The notes beneath the pieces were generated by a model, which was not told where the DNA came from, searched no databases, and saw nothing but the letters and a program-made list of their open reading frames with translations. Shown in pieces: positions 58,621 through 64,000 of a DNA stretch of 64,000 bases. The stretch lies in the NCBI RefSeq assembly GCF_047675955.1, contig NC_132914.1, positions 130,248,663 to 130,312,662 of the forward strand, in the 5' to 3' direction. The translations under genes and the position numbers were made by a program. The stretch is from Chlorocebus sabaeus. Taxonomy: Eukaryota > Chordata > Mammalia > Primates > Cercopithecidae. How positions within the stretch are numbered: position 1 is the stretch's first letter; each line of letters begins with the position of its first letter.

Positions 58621-59162
58621 GCTGATTTTTTTCCCACAGCATGTGATTCCAAAAGTGTAACTACAATATTGACATAAAAAAAAAAAGAGTAGTGTTTTTT
58701 TTGTTGAAACATACAAACATAACTAGAAGTGTTTTTAGGTGTTTTACGGTTTTAACTTTCAGACCGAGTTTGGATTTAAGGTAATGCTAACTGACAGTTA
58801 TCCTTGAATCTGAGTATAGACAGTTGTTATTCAGTGTGAAATAAGTATAAATAAGATACATCACAGAAAATTACCAAGGTACTCTTCCTGTTTTGTTCCA
58901 TGTACAGTAAAACCATTCTTTTGTAAGCATGTATTTAAAACTGTTCTGGCATTATCAGCTGCCCAGCTGGCAAAGCTCACACCATCAGGGTGAGTTTGCT
59001 TTAATGAGGAAGGTAAGCAATTTTATTTTGTAGAAAGAGAGAGAATATGAATAGGAATGAATTTAGCATTAATGGCTGCATTGAGGGCACATTTGTAGGT
59101 GTTATTAAATACAAGTAGTTTTGTAAGATCTGAAATTTATAAAAGTTTTAGCCCAAAAACAC

Positions 59163-59476
59163 CTTATTTATTTATTTATTTATTTATTTTTTTGAGACGG
59201 AGTCTCACTCTGTCGCCCAGGCTGGAGTGCAGTGGCCGGATCTCAGCTCACTGCAAGCTCCGCCTCCCGGGTTTACACCATTCTCCTGCCTCAGCCTCCC
59301 GAGTAGCTGGGACTACAGGCGCCCGCCACCTCGCCCGGCTAGTTTTTTGTATTTTTTAGTAGAGACGGGGTTTCACCGGGTTAGCCAGGATGGTCTCGAT
59401 CTCCTGACCTCGTGATCCGCCCGTCTCAGCCTCCCAAAGTGCTGGGATTACAGGCTTGAGCCACCGCGCCCGGCCT
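59163..59476 (-). mobile_element. AluY, Old World monkey type, with (TTTA)n tail
   Basis: Antisense copy, ATTT-repeat tail 59163-59190, flanked by 'aaacaccttattta' on both sides. Confidence 0.92.
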
Positions 59477-60109
59477 AAAACACCTTATTTATATGAACTA
59501 GAGTTCTAAATACATTATTGGAAGTATATTTCTTCAAACCTGCCATTGGCATGCCATATTGGTACATACATTTAGAAGCTTCTCAACTTTCTGTAAGAGT
59601 TGTTTAGGAGGGGCTGATTTATCTTACAATAGTGTACAGTCAAATACAAGCAGCATGCCTTATTATATCTGGGTATGTAATACCTGATTTGGTTTTCTCA
59701 GGCAGCAATGGTTTGTATCAGGATAAAAATCAAGTTACACTGTCAGCAATATTAGGATATGAAAAACTCATTTATTTATTTATTTAAGGGTATACTGGAT
59801 TTCTCCCATTATCTGCTCCACATCTACTCTCCTTCCTACTGTTTACTCTGGGGATGCACCTCATGAACTATGTTAGAGGTCATCAAGCTACAGCCCATGG
59901 GCCAGGTATTTCATTTACATAGTCTATGGCTCCTTACCTCTACAACTGAAGAGTTTAATATACTGCCATAAAGGCTAAACATTTACTGTCTAGCCCTTTA
60001 CAGAAAAACTTGGCCAACCCCTGACTACATCAAATCTTTGTGCTCTAGTTTTTGTTTAGTGCAGCCAACATTGAGAACGTTTATTTTGGAGCAATCTCCA
60101 ATTAAGCAA
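59477..60109. other. Spacer downstream of ZNF140 with an old hAT-like repeat
   Basis: 59875-60028 ('cagcccatgggccaggtatt' to 'aacttggccaacccctgac') resembles a short hAT-derived repeat; nothing else recognised. Confidence 0.5.
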
Positions 60110-60327
60110 AGTGATACAAACAATGATTTTGGAATGCCTTCATTTACAATGCAATGCTTACATTTTAATACTCTTGTAGGAGAAAAAGCAACTGTATAAA
60201 TGAATGTACAGTGACTTTCTGCAGCATTTTGAACCTACTTCAGAGAATTACACTGTGGGAAAACTACCATTGTAATGAGTGTAGCAAAATCTTCTTAGGT
60301 ATCTGAAAAGTCATACTGGATGGAATC
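60110..60327 (+). repeat. Copy B of the local duplication
   Basis: Aligns to copy A with about nine in ten bases identical by eye. Homology ends exactly where a hAT-type element begins at 60328. Confidence 0.85.
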
Positions 60328-60457
60328 CAGTGTCCAATCTTTTGGCATCCCTGGGCCACATATAAAATACATGAACACTAATGACAGCTATCAGTTACTG
60401 TGGCTCAAGAAAATTCTTCTGGTGTAGCCCAGGGAAGCCAAAGATTGGATACCCCTG
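60328..60457. mobile_element. Short hAT-type palindromic element (MER30-like)
   Basis: Inverted ends 'cagtgtccaatcttttggca' and, reversed, 'caggggtatccaatctttgg', with 'ccctgggccacatataaaat' inside. It is about 130 bp, so it is a nonautonomous remnant. The MER30 name is from memory. Confidence 0.65.
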
Positions 60458-61822
60458 ATTTAGAAGGAGATGTAAATATTAGAATGAATTACTATGTTCA
60501 TGTTGTTCCCTTAGCCAGAGAAAGGCCAAAAGACGCTCCCGTCAGGGTATTAAGAAATACATTGTACCGCTATCCTTGGACAACTGTGTGGTACCTACCC
60601 TCTCTAGACTGTAGATGATGCAGAACTTCTGTAATGAAAGTAAGATCCCAATTTCAGTAGAGATCATGGGATCTTGGCATGGGAGGGGTTGGGTAAAATC
60701 GCACCAGAGTCCAGGGGATGCACTGGTAATGAGAATTTTAACCATATGGGTGGCAATGACTAAATGATCATGGGGTTCCTAGAAATAAATGGATAGGCCA
60801 CAAATGTACTATCTGACATACAGTTGAAGCCAGTTCACAGTCTTACATATTCTCAACTGAGGGAGAGGCAGGTCCCTTTAAGAAAGACTATTGCAGCGGG
60901 GGGCAGGGGGCGCACATGTACACTGTGAAAAACTGCTAACTTCTGTTTTCATACTGAGCTAAAATGTCCTTCAGAAGTAAAAATGTTTCGGAATAAAAAC
61001 AATGGAGGAAACATGGCAGCATGCTTATGCTGAAAGAAATACTAGTTTTTCAGGCAGTATGAAATCTTAGAAACTTGGAAATGCTTAAAGAAAGAAGTAA
61101 CACTGAAGGGGTAAATATGTTTATAAATACAAGTCAGGTGTTGGGAAATTATGGTCTATGGACCAAATCAAGGCCTTTAAGCTAAGAATGATTTTAACAT
61201 CTTTAAAAAGCTGCTTAGAAAAATAAGAATATGCAACAGTGACCATATATGGCCTGCAAAATCTAGAATATTTACTCTCTGGACCTTCAAAGTTTGTCAA
61301 CTCTGATAGAAATATTGACTTTACGTAAGAGTATCTGGTGGATTATAAAATACACATCAAACTAAATAGCACAACAATAGCACAAGAAAGGAGGAAGACG
61401 GTTAAAAGATGAGTCTGGGAACATTGTAAAAGTAGTAAAAGTATTAATTTGGCTCTCATAATCTGGGAGCTGGTTAAGTGTGTTCTATTTGGAGAAATTC
61501 ATAAAGCTGCATGCCTTTATGTACTATTATGTATTATGCTTCAGAAAAAAAAGTTTTTTTTAAAAGAACTCTCCCAGATTAATCTTCAGCATTGGAAAAA
61601 GAAGTTACTATGAATGCAGAAAGGGGATAGAGCAGCAGATGCAATCAATATTAGTAAAGAACAGTCGTGGGAGAATGACCACAATTCTGTATTTTTTTGG
61701 AAAGCAACAATCAAATGCTTTGGGAGACTTAAGATACTCACAAATAGGTAAAGCTGGGTTAACTTTTGTTGCTGTGATGTGCCCAAAAGAATTTTCTATG
61801 ATACCTCAATGTTTCTAAGGAC
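60458..61822. other. Spacer downstream of ZNF140
   Basis: No gene recognised. 61138-61310 ('aaattatggtctatggacca', 'tatatggcctgcaaaatc') is a second relative of the hAT-like repeat at 59.9 kb. A short G-run ('gcggggggcagggggcgc') lies at 60897-60914. Confidence 0.5.
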
Positions 61823-62112
61823 AGGGGGCTAAGTGATTCATGCCTGTAATCCCAGTACTTTGGGAGGCTAAGGCAAGCAGATCAATTGAGGTCAGGAGTT
61901 TGAGATCAGCCTGGCCAACATGGTGAAACCCTATCGCTACTAAAAATACAAAAAATTTGCTGGGTGTGGTGGTGCATGCCTGTAATCCAAGCTACTTGTG
62001 GAGGCTGAGGCATGGAGAATTGCTTAAACCCAGGAGGTGGAGGTTACAGTGAGCCGAGATTGCACCACTGTACTCCAGCCTGGGCGACAAAGCAATATTC
62101 CATCTCAACAAA
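61823..62112 (+). mobile_element. Alu
   Basis: Sense AluS-like, ending with 'ctcaacaaaacaaaacc'. Confidence 0.85.
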
Positions 62113-62351
62113 ACAAAACCAGAAAAAGAAAAAGGACAGGAAATTTGTTAAATCCCTCTGAAGAGATCCAAGAAATTTCAGAGCAAAAAGAGGTACCAAA
62201 ACCTGCATATTGGGTACCAGTGATTTGGAAGAAAGAGTTCAAGTCCTTAGCAATAGTTTAAAAAGTCTGCCTTTAAAAGGCAGGACACAGAAAAAGTGGC
62301 AAAAACTGTAAAAAAATTATCTGGTATGTTAACAATTCTTTTAAGAAAAAA

Positions 62352-62602
62352 AAAAGGCAGAAAGATTGCTTGAGCCCAGGAGTTTGATACCAGCCTAGGC
62401 AATGTAGTGAGACCCCATCTCTACAAAAAATATAAATAAAAAAATTATCCAGGTGTGATAGCACATGCCTGTGGTCCCAGCAACTGAGGAGGCTGAGGTA
62501 GGAGGATCACATGAGCCCAGAAGGTTGAGGTGGCAATGAGTTGAGACTGTGCCACTACACTCCAGTCTGGGCAACAGTGAGACACTGTCTCAAAAAAAGG
62601 GA
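62352..62602 (+). mobile_element. Alu, 5'-truncated
   Basis: Sense AluJ-like that starts within the left arm ('aaagattgcttgagcccag'). Confidence 0.8.
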
Positions 62603-63088
62603 GAAATAAATATTACAGAAATAAGTTTTTAAAATAAATTCTGCATCATGAATACCCACAATATCACAAAGCACAAAATTACACAGAAAAAATGGATATT
62701 GCATCAAAAAATATTTTCAAAAAATCAAAACTCCCATGAAACTGTGCTCATAGGTGGAAAATATAATTTTATGTGTTTGACATGCATTTGTTGTTAGAGG
62801 TGAATTTAAGTCGTGACATGTATTAGCCATGAATTTCCTGTTTATGCTAAAACAAATCTCATTGTCTTTTAAAAAGTGAATGCAACTTATGAAAAGATTA
62901 AAAAGGAAACCCAATAACTATAGAAAATTTAAAAATAAAGAAAAATTAAAAAAATTAAAAAGTGAATGCTAAGGAAATTAGTTTTCGGCATTCAAATTTC
63001 ATACATGAACTATTGCAAATAAAAAGCTTCCTAGTCTCTCAAGATTTTTTTTATACAAAAGTGTGATCTTTTTAAAACAAATAATTTT
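62603..63088. other. AT-rich spacer
   Basis: A-rich sequence, possibly old L1; nothing assigned with confidence. Confidence 0.4.
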
Positions 63089-63380
63089 GGCCGGGCGCGG
63101 TAGCTCACGCCTGTAATCCCAGCACTTTGGGAGGCCGAGACGGGCGGATCACGAGGTCAGGAGATCGAGACCATCCTGGCTAACACAGTGAAACCCCATC
63201 TCTACTAAAAATACAAAAAATTAGGCGGGCGTGGTGGCGAGTGCCTGTAGTCCCAGCTACCTGGGAGGCTGAGGTAGGAGAATGGCAGGAACCTGGGCGG
63301 GGGAGCTTGCAGTGAGCTGAGATAGCGCCACTGCACTCCAGCCTGGGTGACAGAGCGAGACTCCATCTCAAAAAAGAAAA
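63089..63380 (+). mobile_element. AluY-like element
   Basis: Sense copy with its A tail running into a microsatellite. Confidence 0.9.
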
Positions 63381-63382
63381 AA

Positions 63383-63383
<1 letters not shown>

Positions 63384-63442
<59 letters not shown>
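63384..63442. repeat. (AT)n(GT)n(AT)n compound microsatellite
   Basis: About 16 AT units, then about 10 GT units, then AT; directly follows an Alu tail. Confidence 0.93.
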
Positions 63443-63444
<2 letters not shown>

Positions 63445-63563
63445 TTTTCAATTTTCAAAATCTGGTATTTAAAAAAATGAAAAGAATTTATTTGTCCAAA
63501 AATATCCTAAGCAAATTACAACTCTGAAGATATTCAAATCATGCTTTAAAAAGTATTAAGTTT

Positions 63564-63870
63564 GGCCGGGCGCGGTGGCTCAAGCCTGTAATCCCAGCAC
63601 TGTGGGAGGCCGAGACGGGCGGATCACGAGGTCAGGAGATCGAGACCATCCTGGCTAACACGGTGAAACCCCGTCTCTACTAAAAATACAAAAAACTAGC
63701 CGGGCGAGGTGGCGGGCGCCTGTAGTCCCAGCTACTCCGGAGGCTGAGGCAGGAGAATGGCGTAAACCCGGGAGGCGGAGCTTGCAGTGAGCTGAGATCT
63801 GGCCACTGCACTCCAGCCTGGGCGACAGAGCGAGACTCCGTCTTAAAAATAAATAAATAAATAAATAAAA
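63564..63870 (+). mobile_element. AluY, Old World monkey type, with (AAAT)n tail
   Basis: Sense copy, near consensus, tail 63846-63870; 'aaaaagtattaag' on both sides is the target duplication. Confidence 0.93.
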
Positions 63871-64000
63871 AGTATTAAGAAGTTAATGATAGAATTATTT
63901 TTAAAAAATAGACCACAGCTCTGTTCACTAAACTAGGCATCTTAAAAAAAGACAAAATAAAAAAATTATGATATAAATAACCATTGATAAAACTTTGGTG

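Overview
The window is nuclear DNA from an Old World monkey, most likely a macaque or close relative. It carries two KRAB-C2H2 zinc-finger genes with ordinary primate exon structure, buried in very dense Alu and L1 sequence. Many young full-length Alus share a consensus that I associate with cercopithecid AluY subfamilies: 'ctcaagcctgtaatcccag', 'gccgagacgggcggatcac', 'ctagccgggcgaggtgg' and 'gagatccggccactgcac'. The predicted proteins match my memory of human ZNF84 and ZNF140, which are neighbours in the KRAB zinc-finger cluster at 12q24.33. No database search was run, so names and species group rest on recognition.

Layout. (1) About 1-12,800: the 3' part of ZNF84 on the + strand. KRAB-A exon 2930-3056, KRAB-B exon 3728-3823, and a large last exon with 19 fingers starting at 10155 and stopping at 12131-12133. 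Poly(A) signals lie near 12.78 kb. The 5' UTR exon(s) and the canonical start codon are not visible and probably lie upstream. (2) 12.8-34.1 kb: spacer between the genes, made of Alus, L1 fragments, a THE1-type solo LTR, a Tigger-like element, and just before the next promoter a tandem pair of ERV LTRs. (3) 34.15-35.43 kb: the CpG-island promoter of ZNF140. It contains an imperfect tandem repeat (units about 96-133 bp) with eleven same-orientation copies, intact or degenerate, of the 'ctgggaattgtagt' sequence, the reverse complement of the ZNF143/THAP11 (Staf) site. (4) 35.42-58.6 kb: ZNF140 on the + strand. Three-codon first coding exon (35421-35429), KRAB-A (37250-37376), KRAB-B (37610-37705), a 19-kb intron filled by an old antisense L1 and many Alus, and the last exon with ten fingers (56693-57831). 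(5) 58.6-64 kb: downstream sequence with decayed zinc-finger remnants, a local duplication, small hAT-type elements and more Alus.

Both genes encode nuclear proteins of the KRAB zinc-finger class: an N-terminal KRAB box that in this family recruits TRIM28/KAP1, and C-terminal finger arrays that choose DNA targets. Fossil fingers beyond both stop codons show that the arrays were once longer, and the ZNF84 array contains a clear eight-finger internal duplication.

I found no previously undescribed enzymatic or defence system. The most unusual structure is the tandem ZNF143-type site array at the ZNF140 promoter.
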